Positions 36,157 through 45,314 of a stretch of DNA of 64,000 bases are shown one piece after another. Under the pieces are notes generated by a model, which saw only the letters and a list, made by a program, of their open reading frames with translations, searched no databases and had not been told where the DNA came from. The stretch's first letter is position 1. Every line of letters starts with the position of its first letter. A program made the position numbers and the translations under genes. Source of the DNA: Bradyrhizobium sp. WSM3983 (GTDB lineage: Bacteria > Pseudomonadota > Alphaproteobacteria > Rhizobiales > Xanthobacteraceae); NCBI RefSeq assembly GCF_000473045.1, contig NZ_AXAY01000011.1:186001-250000 (forward strand), given 5' to 3'.

Positions 36157-38697
36157 GTGAACAGATTTCTGAATCACACTTCGTCACTGCACAATCGGCT
36201 GTATGGGGTGGCGGCGATTGCCGCGACAATGTTGTGGCTGACGCCGGCGAGCGCCGAGGAGCACGACCGCAAATCCTGCCGCCTCGGATCTCCGGGACAC
36301 GAGGTTAAGCACGTTATCTATCTCCAGTTCGACAACGTGCACCTCACGCGGGACAACCCCGGCGTTCCCTCCGATCTGGAGCAGATGCCGCATCTCTACA
36401 ATTTCCTGAAGGACAACGGCACGCTCCTGAACAAGCACTACACCGTGCTGATCTCGCATACCACCGCTGGCATCACGAGCTCGTTGACCGGCCTCTATCC
36501 TGACCGGATGGGGCTCACGGTCACCAACTCCTACGACTATTACAACCCCGCCACCGGCATTCCGACCTTCACGTCGGCGTTCAAGTATTGGACCGCTCCG
36601 GTCGCCTCGCTGGTCGACCCCCACCCGAACATGATCACGACCGGCGGCAAGAACACGCCCGCCCCGTGGGTGACCTACACCCGGGCCGGGTGCGACGTCG
36701 GCTACGTCCCGACCGCGAATGCCGTGCTCGAGAACGCTGTGGCCGGCGCGTTCAAGGCCGGTCCGACCGATCTCTTCGCCGCGGCCAAGGCCGGCGACAC
36801 CAAGATCGACCTGTTCAGCAGCAAGGGTTTTAACGTCGGGGACACGATCGTCATCGATCAGGGCGCCAATCAGGAGACCGCCACGATCGACCATTTTTCC
36901 GGCTTCTTCACGTTCCTGACGAGCCCGCTCGCCAAGGACCACGCGCAGAACGTGAGCGTCTGGGAACCCGCTGCGGATCCGATTGACCGCACCGGGGACA
37001 TCACGACGATCTTCGGCGCCAACTCGTCCGAATGGCTCGAAGCGCTCGACTCGCAGGAAGCGCCATTCGGCTCGGCCGCGGCGGCGAAGGCAACGACCGA
37101 CTTCGTCGGCATTGCAGTGCACTGCGGCAATGGTGGGTCAAGCCTCTGCGCGACCGCTCCCACCGCGCGGCCCGATCTGCTGCCGGACGAGCCGGGCGGG
37201 TATCGGAATTTCCGCGCTCTGTTCGGGGCGAAGTATGTCAACCCGGTGATCACGCATGGCTCGCCGTCGGTGAATGACATCAACGGCGCACCGATTACCG
37301 ATCAGTTCGGGCATCCGGGCTTCCCGGGCTTCGACGGCATGTCGGCGGCGATCACGCTGGGCTATGTGGCCCAGATGCAGGAGGCCGGCATTCCGGTCAC
37401 CTACGCCTACATCTCGGACCTGCATGACAACCACGCCGGCGGCGGTGCCTATGGACCCGGCGAGGCCGACTATGTCGCGGCGCTGAAGACCTATGATGAC
37501 GCATTCGCGAAATTCTTCGACCGGCTCGCGGCGGCCGGCATCAACAAGAGCAACACGCTGTTTATCGTGACGGCGGACGAGAACGATCACTTCGCCGGCC
37601 AGCAGGCGCAAAACTGCGACGGCGTGACGACCCCGTGTCTCTACAACACGGTCTCCGGCAACCCGCGCCATGGCCGGTTCGACTTGACCAACGGCGGCCA
37701 GGACGTCTCGACCTGGACCGGGCCGTCGACATGGCCGCCGGCCAGCAACGGACCGCTTGTCGGTGAGGTCGGCTACAGCATGTTCTGGCTACTCGGTTCC
37801 AAGATCAACGGCACCGGCTACGATATCTCGTTTGACTCGGCACCGAGCTTCTACATCTACGGCCAGCCGCAGGCGGTCGATGCCAGCGGGCACGTTGTCG
37901 TCAACCCGGTCCTGCGCGCCTTCGAGAAGGCAGCGGCGGGCCTGAAGGCGTTCGATCCCTATGTCGACGCGACGCAGCTGACGCCGGTTGCGAACTACCT
38001 CGTGGACGGGCCGACGCTGAAGGCGCTGCACATGATCAACGCCGATCCGCAGCGGACCATGTCGTTCACGATGTTCTCAAAGCCGGATTTCTACTTCCAG
38101 ACGTCCAGCCCCTGCCCGGGAAAGAGTCAGGGCTGTTTGAACGACGCCTTTGCCTGGATTCACGGCGACTACTCGAACGATATCGGTCAGACTTGGCTCG
38201 GAATGGCCGGCCCCGGCGTGAAGAACGGCGCGATCGACGACACGACCTGGACCGATCACACGGACATCGTCCCGACAGTGAATACCCTGCTCGGGCTGAG
38301 GCCGGATTATCAGGCGGACGGGCGCGTGATCACACAGATCCTCCATCCGTCGGTGGCGAGGGCCGGGAACGGCGAGCTGTTTGCGAAACTGGGTGACATC
38401 TACAAGCAGCTCAATGCACCCTACGGCGCGTTCGCCCACGCGCTGATTGTCGCCTCGACGGCCGCGATCAAGGCGGACGATGCGACCTACCTGTCCACCG
38501 AGCAGAAGATCCAGGCGTTGACCACGCAGCGCGACGCACTTGCCCAGCAGATGAAAGACGTGCTCGACCCGCAACCGATCGGGGAAGGCCGCGGCGAGCA
38601 CGACGAAGCCCGCTTCGGCCCCAATGGACACTCCGGGCAGCTGATCGGGGAAGGTCTCAAACTGCTCGCTGCGGCGCAGTCGCTGGCCGGCCTGTAA
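36157..38697 (+). CDS. Large exported alkaline-phosphatase-superfamily protein
   Basis: 846 aa with a signal peptide (AAIAATMLWLTPASAEE). Metal and catalytic candidates of the phosphatase/sulfatase fold are visible. VIYLQFDNVHLTRDN near 52 gives Asp/Asn. SHTTAGITSSLTGLYPDR near 105 carries the nucleophile Thr/Ser. IVTADENDHFAG near 475 and TWTDHTDIVPTVNTLLGL near 695 give Asp/His. The C-terminus is a helical stretch with QKIQALTTQRDALAQQMKD. GTG start is preceded by GCGGAGGAAAC. Likely a periplasmic or secreted phosphoesterase; the substrate is unknown. Confidence 0.85.
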   Translation: MNRFLNHTSSLHNRLYGVAAIAATMLWLTPASAEEHDRKSCRLGSPGHEVKHVIYLQFDNVHLTRDNPGVPSDLEQMPHLYNFLKDNGTLLNKHYTVLISHTTAGITSSLTGLYPDRMGLTVTNSYDYYNPATGIPTFTSAFKYWTAPVASLVDPHPNMITTGGKNTPAPWVTYTRAGCDVGYVPTANAVLENAVAGAFKAGPTDLFAAAKAGDTKIDLFSSKGFNVGDTIVIDQGANQETATIDHFSGFFTFLTSPLAKDHAQNVSVWEPAADPIDRTGDITTIFGANSSEWLEALDSQEAPFGSAAAAKATTDFVGIAVHCGNGGSSLCATAPTARPDLLPDEPGGYRNFRALFGAKYVNPVITHGSPSVNDINGAPITDQFGHPGFPGFDGMSAAITLGYVAQMQEAGIPVTYAYISDLHDNHAGGGAYGPGEADYVAALKTYDDAFAKFFDRLAAAGINKSNTLFIVTADENDHFAGQQAQNCDGVTTPCLYNTVSGNPRHGRFDLTNGGQDVSTWTGPSTWPPASNGPLVGEVGYSMFWLLGSKINGTGYDISFDSAPSFYIYGQPQAVDASGHVVVNPVLRAFEKAAAGLKAFDPYVDATQLTPVANYLVDGPTLKALHMINADPQRTMSFTMFSKPDFYFQTSSPCPGKSQGCLNDAFAWIHGDYSNDIGQTWLGMAGPGVKNGAIDDTTWTDHTDIVPTVNTLLGLRPDYQADGRVITQILHPSVARAGNGELFAKLGDIYKQLNAPYGAFAHALIVASTAAIKADDATYLSTEQKIQALTTQRDALAQQMKDVLDPQPIGEGRGEHDEARFGPNGHSGQLIGEGLKLLAAAQSLAGL

Positions 38698-38758
38698 GCC
38701 CGATCGCGGCAGAGGGGGTTCGAACTCGCGGCACACGCGCGCAGTTCGAGCCCGGGCC

Positions 38759-38835
38759 GTCATTGCGAGCGCAGCGAAGCAATCCAGAGTCCCGCCACGG
38801 AGACAGTTGGATTGCTTCGCTGCGCTCGCAATGAC
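38759..38835. repeat. Dispersed GCAATCCA palindromic repeat
   Basis: The outer arms GTCATTGCGAGCGCAGCG and CGCTGCGCTCGCAATGAC are perfectly complementary, and pairing continues through AAGCAATCCA/TGGATTGCTT. A 20-odd-base middle separates them. Same family as 35012-35123 and 42934-43008. Lies between the phosphatase-like gene and the convergent FAD oxidase gene. Confidence 0.8.
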
Positions 38836-38938
38836 GAGTTTGTTGTAACGTACTGACACTCCGTCGTCGATCTAGCCCTCGGTGTGCGGTTGCGCACCAT
38901 CCGGGACGGCGTCGAGCGCGCGCGGCGCCACCGGCCAA

Positions 38939-40414
38939 TCACACCCGCAGCACCTTGCCGGGATTCATGATGTTCTGCGGATCGAGCGCGCGCTTGATGG
39001 TGCGCATGATGTCGAGCTCGGTCTTCGAGCGGTAGTGGCTGAGCTCGTCGAGCTTTTCGATGCCGATGCCGTGCTCGGCCGAGATCGAGCCGCCCATGGA
39101 AGTGATGAGATCGTTCACGGCGCGGGTGATGGCAGCGGTGTGTTGATTCAGCGTCGGCTGATCCATGTTCTTCGGTCCCATGAACGAAAAATGCAGATTG
39201 CCGTCACCGATATGGCCCAGCGGATAGGGGCGAATGGACGGGAGGATATCGAGCACGGCCTTGAGCCCCTTGTCGATGAACTCCGGAATCCTGGAGATCG
39301 CCACCGACACGTCGTAGCTGATCCCCGGTCCCTCGGCCCGGGAGGCCTCGGCCATGGCTTCGCGGATGCGCCACATGTTGCGCGATTGACTGACGGTCTG
39401 CGCGATCACCGCGTCCAGCACGCGACCGGCCTCGAGTTGATCGGCGAGAAACTGCTCCAGCTTCTCCGACATGCCATCGGCCCCGTCCTGCCGTGGGCGC
39501 GAGGACGACCATTCAAGCAGCAGGTACCACGGCGTATCCGCCTTGAGCGGATCCTGGACGCCGGGAATGTGGCGCATCACAAGGTCGACGGCCGCGCGGC
39601 TCAGCAGTTCGCAGGAGCCGACATTGTCTTCGGAGGCCGCATGCGCTTCGGAGAGGATCTCCAGCGCCGCGCGCGGATCGCGGATCGCCAGCCACGCGGT
39701 GCAGACGTCCTTGGGCGCCGGCCATAGCTTGAGGACCGCCTTGGTGATGATGCCGAGCGTCCCCTCGGCGCCCATGAAGAGGTGTTTTAGGTCGTAGCCG
39801 GTGTTGTCCTTCTTCAGCGCACGTAGTCCGTTCCAGACGTCGCCGTTCGGCAACACGACCTCGAGCCCGAGCACGAGATTGCGCGCGTTGCCATAGCGCA
39901 GCACCTGCACGCCGCCGGCGTTGGTCGAGAGATTGCCGCCGATCATGCAGGAGCCCTGGGCGCCAAGGCTGAGCGGCAGGAACCTGTCGTGTTCGGCCGC
40001 GGTCTCCTGAAGCGTCTGCAAAACGCAGCCGGCCTCGACCGTCATCGCATAGCCAACGGGATCGACGTCCAGCACGCGGTTCATGCGGCCGAGGGACAGC
40101 ACGATGCCGGTGTGCGCAGGCCAGGGCGTAGCGGCGCCCATCAGCCCGGTGTTGCCTCCCTGTGGCACGATCGCGACGCCGTGTTCATGGCAAAGCCGAA
40201 CCACTTTCGAGACTTCCTCGGTGCTGCCAGGACGTATGACGGCGCCGGCCCCGCCGACCAGCAGGCCGCGCCAGTCCGTAACGAACGGCTGCTTGCCGTG
40301 CTCGTCCTCGATGAAACCTCTGTCGCCCACGATCGCGCGCAGCGCGTCGCGCATTTCGGCGGTCAAAGGAGCGGTCGGAATGGTGGGTACGGGCGACGGG
40401 AAGGCAGTCGGCAT
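38939..40414 (-). CDS. FAD-linked 2-hydroxyacid dehydrogenase (GlcD / D-2-hydroxyglutarate type)
   Basis: 491 aa. The N-terminal FAD-binding domain (about 30-230) includes VVPQGGNTGLMGAATP. The C-terminal FAD-oxidase domain ends with ISAEHGIGIEKLDELSHYR. GHIGDGNLHF near 405 is the metal/substrate-site motif of D-lactate, glycolate and D-2-hydroxyglutarate dehydrogenases. No partner subunits (GlcE/GlcF) are adjacent, so it acts alone. Candidate substrates are D-lactate or D-2-hydroxyglutarate. Confidence 0.9.
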   Translation of the reverse strand: MPTAFPSPVPTIPTAPLTAEMRDALRAIVGDRGFIEDEHGKQPFVTDWRGLLVGGAGAVIRPGSTEEVSKVVRLCHEHGVAIVPQGGNTGLMGAATPWPAHTGIVLSLGRMNRVLDVDPVGYAMTVEAGCVLQTLQETAAEHDRFLPLSLGAQGSCMIGGNLSTNAGGVQVLRYGNARNLVLGLEVVLPNGDVWNGLRALKKDNTGYDLKHLFMGAEGTLGIITKAVLKLWPAPKDVCTAWLAIRDPRAALEILSEAHAASEDNVGSCELLSRAAVDLVMRHIPGVQDPLKADTPWYLLLEWSSSRPRQDGADGMSEKLEQFLADQLEAGRVLDAVIAQTVSQSRNMWRIREAMAEASRAEGPGISYDVSVAISRIPEFIDKGLKAVLDILPSIRPYPLGHIGDGNLHFSFMGPKNMDQPTLNQHTAAITRAVNDLITSMGGSISAEHGIGIEKLDELSHYRSKTELDIMRTIKRALDPQNIMNPGKVLRV

Positions 40415-40616
40415 TTTGTTTCCCCTGGCGCATCTTGGTGTGCACTGCGCGCGCGAAGCGCTTGGGCCGCATTGTCCACGTTTGGGCCACGAAGTCTAAC
40501 GGCAATATCGGTAACACCGGGACAATTTCCCGCAACATCTCTCAACATCTTCGCCAACATCTTGCGCCGGTCTCGGCCTAGGAGGGGCCCGGATTTTATG
40601 GATCAGGATTGGCAGA

Positions 40617-41111
40617 ATGCGACTGAACTCTTTGTTGGCGGCACGTCTCGGCGCAGGTGCTGCCTGCCTGGTGCTGGTGAGCAACCCCGTGCGCGCGGAA
40701 CCGGTGTTCGACAGTCTGGGCGGCACATGGTCGGGCGCCGGCACGATGAAGCCGTCGGACGGCCCGCGTGAGAAGGTCCGTTGCAAGGTGGGGTATACCA
40801 TCACCAAGCCCGGACGTTCCGTGAGCCTTGACCTGCGTTGTGCGAGCGATGCGTACAAGATGGTCCTGTCCGCGAATATCGATCAGAACGGGACCGAGCT
40901 CTCGGGCAACTGGTTCGAGAGCGAGTACCGGCAGGGCGGCAAGGTCTACGGCACCAACAAGGACGGCTTGATTGAAGCGCGCATTGACGGAAACACCGTG
41001 GCTGCGCTGGTGACGATCCAGACCAAAGCCAATCATCAATCGTTCCTGATGGAGGCGCCGGGGTCCTGGATGTCGGAGGTCGCGATCGAACTGAACAAGG
41101 AGGCGAAGTGA
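40617..41111 (+). CDS. Small exported protein, 164 aa
   Basis: A signal peptide (LLAARLGAGAACLVLVSNPVRA, cleavage before EPVFD) is followed by a beta-rich domain with repeated G-x-W / Tyr patterns (LGGTWSGAGTM, GTELSGNWFESEY). It resembles a small lipocalin-like barrel, but I do not recognise a family. The start is ATG 40617 with a weak AGGA upstream. Divergent from the FAD oxidase gene, 202 bases between starts. Confidence 0.78.
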   Translation: MRLNSLLAARLGAGAACLVLVSNPVRAEPVFDSLGGTWSGAGTMKPSDGPREKVRCKVGYTITKPGRSVSLDLRCASDAYKMVLSANIDQNGTELSGNWFESEYRQGGKVYGTNKDGLIEARIDGNTVAALVTIQTKANHQSFLMEAPGSWMSEVAIELNKEAK

Positions 41112-41399
41112 CGGTCCGCGCATCGCGAGCCGTCGCACCGCGGACTGCAAAGTCACAACTGCCGAGCTGAAGGGCGGCACATCGCCGCCGCCCGGCGCGC
41201 TGGTTCTCCTCACGATTTGGATGGGCCAGCACGAACGGCACGCGTCGATCGACCACCTCGAGCAATGGAAGCTTCGGTCCCCGTCTGAGCGCTAGCGGCG
41301 ACGTCATCACTGGTGAGGGCGTCATCAATGGTGAGCATGTCACTACCGCCGGTTTCGGCGGCGGCAGTGACGTGTGTATCGATGATGAACGCTTGATGG

Positions 41400-41675
41400 T
41401 CAACGTTTGGGGAGTGACGCCATCACCTCGCCCGCGTCTCCGTCCTCGAGGCAAGGCGTGACGGTCAATGGGAGCAGGTCAGACCATTGCGCAAGCCAAC
41501 GATACATGGCTTTTGGATCACTGGATTCAGAGATCGCAAATCCCTGTCCATTCATGCCATGCCAACGACCCAGCATCTTGACGCCCTCGGGTGGCGCGCC
41601 ACCGGTCTCCAGAAAGCGTGCGACGGCTGCATTGAAGGTTCCTTGGGGTACGCTCCAGGTGGTTATGAATTTCAT
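41400..41675 (-). CDS. DUF3303-family protein, 91 aa
   Basis: Short ferredoxin-like-fold protein matching the DUF3303 pattern I recall: MKFITTWSV at the start, GAPPEGVKMLGRWHGMNGQG in the middle and a W-x-D-L element (WSDLLPLTVTPCLED). Function unknown in the family. Stands alone; the approximately 290 bases before it on the other side hold no recognised gene. Confidence 0.82.
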   Translation of the reverse strand: MKFITTWSVPQGTFNAAVARFLETGGAPPEGVKMLGRWHGMNGQGFAISESSDPKAMYRWLAQWSDLLPLTVTPCLEDGDAGEVMASLPKR

Positions 41676-41946
41676 GCGATTCTCCCGTCACTAGAAATTA
41701 TCGGATGAATGTCGCGGCTGCGCCGCATACGCACGATAGCGCCGGCGTCGCAAATAACAACGGTGAATGAACAGGTGCGGTTTGATCCAACGCGCCATCC
41801 TCGAGCACGGCCGCGATCCTTCCGGCGCACGGCAATCGCATTCGAACATTCACAGCAGGTCGTGGAAGCTTTGGCACCCAAAGCTCCGACGTCATATGCG
41901 GTTGCCCTATCTTCCGGCGCGGAGCGGACCTGCAACCGTAAGACGG

Positions 41947-42081
41947 CTATTTGCCGTCGTTCCAGATGTCGGTGGCGAGCTTCCAGTCGTCTCCGACTTT
42001 CTCCCACACAACGACATATTTGCCATTCACTTCCTGCGGCGCCGATCTGTCTCGAAATGGATGGTTGAATGACGCATCCCA
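41947..42081 (-). pseudogene. C-terminal remnant of a SnoaL/DUF4440-family gene
   Basis: The minus-strand frame reads QEVNGKYVVVWEKVGDDWK then LATDIWNDGK and a stop. This is the highly typical C-terminus of DUF4440/SnoaL-like proteins. About 44 codons can be followed; upstream the family similarity stops abruptly where the repeat mosaic begins. No start codon or N-terminal two thirds exist, so the gene was truncated, probably by insertion of or recombination at the repeats. Confidence 0.8.
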
Positions 42082-42202
42082 GACCGGGTCGGGCGCAACA
42101 GCAATTCCGGGGAATTACGGTCAGCACCATTGACGAGCTGCGCGGTGGAGATTGCAAGCGGTCGCGACCGGCGCAATGCGCAAAGGCTGCAGTAAATTCG
42201 AC

Positions 42203-42248
42203 GCCCGACGACATCGCCGGTACCGCGGTAGCGGAAATGTCGTCGGGC
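42203..42248. repeat. Nested palindrome: 12-bp arms enclosing a 10-bp palindrome
   Basis: GCCCGACGACAT (42203-42214) pairs perfectly with ATGTCGTCGGGC (42237-42248). The 22-base middle contains the self-complementary TACCGCGGTA (42221-42230). It lies next to the truncated DUF4440 remnant. The structure can form a stable hairpin or cruciform. Confidence 0.7.
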
Positions 42249-42706
42249 AAAACACCCTGTCAATCCCTCCGCGTAAAAATATTCTTATTTACCGAATTTC
42301 GGATATAGCGTAGGTTGCGCTTATCCCGCCCGCCACAAGGGGCGTTTCGCGATCGTCACGAGACGCGGGCAGGGAGGCGGTGGCCGCGACTGCGTCGGCG
42401 CGCATTCAAACTGCAGGGCGGAACTCCTTCAAGGGGGTGCCGTGAGCAGGGCGAGCGTGGCACGACACGGCGCTGACAGCGTCTTCGTTCGGCTTCGATG
42501 GCGAGCGCACGCCAGTCATCGGAGCGAGGAGCGGGGATGTGCGCGGACAGCAAAATCGTGTGGTCCTGACTCCCGAAGTCTGTGCGTCAAGTCTTGTGGT
42601 GATGTGGGTGGTCCAACCGGGCCCGCACATCAGTCATCCGCAGGGTGACGGGGGCAATAGTGCATCGCTCCCCGGGGAGAGTGCGACATAAGCCGTAAAA
42701 CCATTC

Positions 42707-42811
42707 GCGCAGGGAAGGCCGGGCGTTCCGGCGTCACCTGTCGTCCACCCCGTGCGCGTCTTTTTTGCACACGGGACTGCGGGTGCCAGCTGCCGCCCGG
42801 CCTCCCTGCGC
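42707..42811. repeat. Long hairpin element, 18-bp stem
   Basis: GCGCAGGGAAGGCCGGGCG and CGCCCGGCCTCCCTGCGC pair with one unpaired A. The 68-base interior carries a second hairpin, CCCGTG / CACGGG, whose loop contains six Ts. This looks like a structured RNA or a mobile hairpin rather than coding sequence. Confidence 0.6.
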
Positions 42812-42933
42812 CCTTGCTTCACGAGGGTGCGAAGATGAGAGCAAAGCTCGGGCGAGAAGAGTCGCGAGAATGCGAAGGTGTGTCTGCAAACCGAAGCGCA
42901 ATTTGGATGAACGCGACGGAGCGTCAAACACCA

Positions 42934-43008
42934 TCATTGCGAGCGCAGCGAAGCAATCCAGGCTCACCGCGGAGGGATTCTGGATTGCTTCGCTGCGCTC
43001 GCAATGAC
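42934..43008. repeat. Dispersed GCAATCCA palindromic repeat
   Basis: TCATTGCGAGCGCAGCGAAG ... CTTCGCTGCGCTCGCAATGA arms, nearly identical to 38759-38835 except in the central part. It forms the edge of the mosaic region, 14 bases before the end of the patatin gene. Confidence 0.8.
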
Positions 43009-43021
43009 GAGGGTGATAGAG

Positions 43022-44197
43022 CTACGCGCTCTCCGTCTCCCGATGCACGTCGTGCACGACCAGCCCCATGCCTTCCTCCGGCATCTTGATCCAGTCGCGG
43101 CGCTTCAGGGTGCGCTTGGTGTCCTCGTAGCCTGAGGTCCAGTGCTCGCGCATCGAGGTGCCTGAGAATTCGTGGTCCTTGGCGTCGCCCTCATAGGCTT
43201 TCTGCTGGTAGATCAGATGCAGGATCGCGATCTCCGGCATGTTGCACAGGCTCGTCTTGAGCTGGCGCTCCTCGTCGGACAGTTGCTCCTCGGGGAGCTT
43301 TGCCAGTGCCTTGTAGAGCAGCACCTTGAGATTATGGGTGCGGCGATAGACGTCGGTGTTGTGGCGGGTGCGCGAGGAATACATGATATCCTTGTGGCGG
43401 GCCATCACGTCCTGGATCGAGCGCGGCAGCACGCCGCGCGCGCTGAACAGGTCGACCTGGAACACCAGCGAATTGAGTGCGTCCTCCTGGTCGAGCAGAT
43501 GCTGCAGCGGCGTGTTGGAGACGATGCCGCCGTCCCAGAAATGATCGGTGCCGATCCGCACCATCGGTAGCGCCGGCGGCAGGGCGCCGGAGGCCATGAT
43601 GTGCTCCGGCGCGATCTCGTCATGGGCGTTGTCGAAATAGATGAAGTTGCCCGAGAGCACGTTGACCGCGCCGACCGCGAAGCGAACCTTCTTCTCGTTG
43701 ATGCGGTCGAAATCGACGAGCTCCAGAAGGCTCTCCTTGAGCGGTGCGGTGTCGTAATAGCTGGTCGCGGTCCTGGCGCCGACCGGGCTCAGCCAGGGAT
43801 TGACCTGGTGCGGGGCGAAGAAGCCCGGCTGGCCCATCGCCGACGTCATCCAGGCGCTGGTGAGGTTGCGCCACTGGCGGAAGATGTCGCCGTCCGGCGT
43901 GTAGTGCCAGATCTTGCGGTTGGTGATGCGCTCCCAGAAGATGCGCAGCGCCTCGAGCCGCTTCTCCGGCTTGTTGCCGGCAATGATGGCGGAGTTGATC
44001 GCGCCGATCGAGACACCAGTGACCCAGTCCGGCTCGATGCCGGCCTCGTGCAGCGCCTGATAGACGCCCGCCTGGTAGGCGCCAAGCGCGCCGCCGCCTT
44101 GCAGGACCAGCGCGACGCGGTCGCAGCGCTCGGGCCGCCAGCCCCGCGCGGGCGGCTGGTGGGTCTGATGGGTCGGTTGCGACGTGCGGGCGTCCAT
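43022..44197 (-). CDS. Patatin-like phospholipase with DUF3734 region
   Basis: 391 aa. The oxyanion glycine loop is LVLQGGGALGAYQAGVY near residue 30, the nucleophile is in GVSIGA near 62, and the Asp dyad partner is in HFWDGGIVSN near 205. The C-terminal third corresponds to the DUF3734 extension. A longer frame reaches 44458, but AGGAGG seven to eight bases before ATG 44197 decides the start. The divergent acetoacetate decarboxylase suggests a link with poly-3-hydroxybutyrate or ketone-body metabolism, a pairing I recall from rhizobia. Confidence 0.9.
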   Translation of the reverse strand: MDARTSQPTHQTHQPPARGWRPERCDRVALVLQGGGALGAYQAGVYQALHEAGIEPDWVTGVSIGAINSAIIAGNKPEKRLEALRIFWERITNRKIWHYTPDGDIFRQWRNLTSAWMTSAMGQPGFFAPHQVNPWLSPVGARTATSYYDTAPLKESLLELVDFDRINEKKVRFAVGAVNVLSGNFIYFDNAHDEIAPEHIMASGALPPALPMVRIGTDHFWDGGIVSNTPLQHLLDQEDALNSLVFQVDLFSARGVLPRSIQDVMARHKDIMYSSRTRHNTDVYRRTHNLKVLLYKALAKLPEEQLSDEERQLKTSLCNMPEIAILHLIYQQKAYEGDAKDHEFSGTSMREHWTSGYEDTKRTLKRRDWIKMPEEGMGLVVHDVHRETESA

Positions 44198-44423
44198 GAT
44201 GATGCCTCCTGCCTTCATCGGACGATTGCGGCCGGCGGTGACGGCGTGATGACAAAGTCGGCGCCGATGCATCTTCTGCATGCACGTCAACCGCAACGGG
44301 AATGGCACCAGGTCGTGCGGCTGACGGAAATCCTTCACATCGCAGTCAATGAGGACGGCTAGCAATTTGCATCGGGCGAGATGTTGCCGGGCCGACATCA
44401 CAGACATCACACAGGAGATCAGG

Positions 44424-45206
44424 ATGCGCAGGGAAGACGTGCTGAGGCTTCCGTCCATGCCGGCCGCCGGGCCGAGCTATCCGGCCGGTCCGTACCGCTT
44501 CGTCAACCGCGAATTCCTCGTCATCACCTACGAGACCGATCCGGACCTGATCCGCGCCGGCCTGCCCGAGCCGCTGGAGCCGATCGACCAGCCGATCGTG
44601 CATTACGAATGGATCAAGATGCCGGACTCCTCCGGCTTCGGCAGCTACACCGAATCCGGCCTGGTCATCCCGGCGCGGCTGCACGGTGAGGAGGTCAACT
44701 TCGTCTCGCAGATGTATCTGGACGATGATCCGCCGATCGCTGCGGGCCGCGAGATCTGGGGCTTTCCCAAGAAATACGCCCATCCCAAGCTCGAGATCGT
44801 CAAGGACACGCTGACGGGCACGCTGGAATATGCCGGCCAGCTCGTTGCCATGGGGACGATGGGCTACAAGCACGAGAGCATGGCCGGCAACGGCGATCTC
44901 ACCCGCGCCACGCTGTCGAAGACGCAGATCAATCTGAAAATGATCCCCGGCGTCGACGGCCATCTCGAGGTCTGCCAGCTCGTCGCGATCAACCTGATCG
45001 ACATCGTGCCGAAGGGCTCCTGGATGGGACCCGGCCGCCTGCATCTGGTGCCGCACGTCAACGCGCCGGTCGCGGATTTCCCGGTCCGCCGCTGCATCGG
45101 CGCGCATCATTACATCGCCGACCTGACGCTGCCGTTCGGCCGCGTGGTGCACGACTACGTCAAGGAAGCCGAGGCGATGGCCGCGACAGGGCTCGCCGCG
45201 GAGTAG
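44424..45206 (+). CDS. adc: Acetoacetate decarboxylase
   Basis: 260 aa. Converts acetoacetate to acetone and CO2 through a Schiff-base Lys, visible in REIWGFPKKYAHPK near residue 115. Other family blocks are FVSQMYLDDDPPIAAGRE and GYKHESMAG. AGGAGATCAGG precedes ATG 44424; the longer frame from 44349 adds residues unlike the family. Divergent from the patatin gene, 226 bases between starts. Confidence 0.93.
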   Translation: MRREDVLRLPSMPAAGPSYPAGPYRFVNREFLVITYETDPDLIRAGLPEPLEPIDQPIVHYEWIKMPDSSGFGSYTESGLVIPARLHGEEVNFVSQMYLDDDPPIAAGREIWGFPKKYAHPKLEIVKDTLTGTLEYAGQLVAMGTMGYKHESMAGNGDLTRATLSKTQINLKMIPGVDGHLEVCQLVAINLIDIVPKGSWMGPGRLHLVPHVNAPVADFPVRRCIGAHHYIADLTLPFGRVVHDYVKEAEAMAATGLAAE

Positions 45207-45314
45207 GGCGGCATCATCAAACTGTAACGAAACCGTAATTGAGTACCCGCAAGAGATCCGGAGGAGGCTGCCAACAGCCCCCCGGACTTGGACTGCATCG
45301 ACGTGGGGGTAGGC

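Larger units (their letters stand above)
42097..42930. other. Gene-poor mosaic of hairpin-forming repeat sequences
   Basis: About 830 bases with many overlapping short frames on both strands but no credible gene. It contains two strong dyads (42203-42248 and 42707-42811). On the minus strand at about 42634-42756 there is a frame with GWTTGDAGTPGLPCANGFTA and YVALSPGSDALLPPS. I remember near-identical peptides as spurious hypothetical proteins in many Bradyrhizobium and relatives, which implies a multi-copy element. That multiplicity is from memory and not tested here. Confidence 0.55.

Noticed and set aside
38708..38760. GGTTCGAACTC-like string as part of a tRNA
   Set aside because: No matching acceptor stem, anticodon arm or D arm can be folded around it.
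41290..41345. Imperfect 18-base tandem repeat (GTCATCAxTGGTGAG) near the DUF3303 gene
   Set aside because: Only two copies, no dyad and no gene start nearby; probably chance.
41112..41399. Possible response-regulator remnant on the minus strand (PLLEVVDRRVPFVLAH)
   Set aside because: The resemblance to a receiver-domain segment is short and lacks the phosphoacceptor region; too weak to list as a pseudogene.
42356..42927. Several 65-97-residue frames on both strands in the repeat mosaic
   Set aside because: Overlapping on all frames, no ribosome-binding sites, and coincide with palindromic repeat sequence; treated as noncoding.
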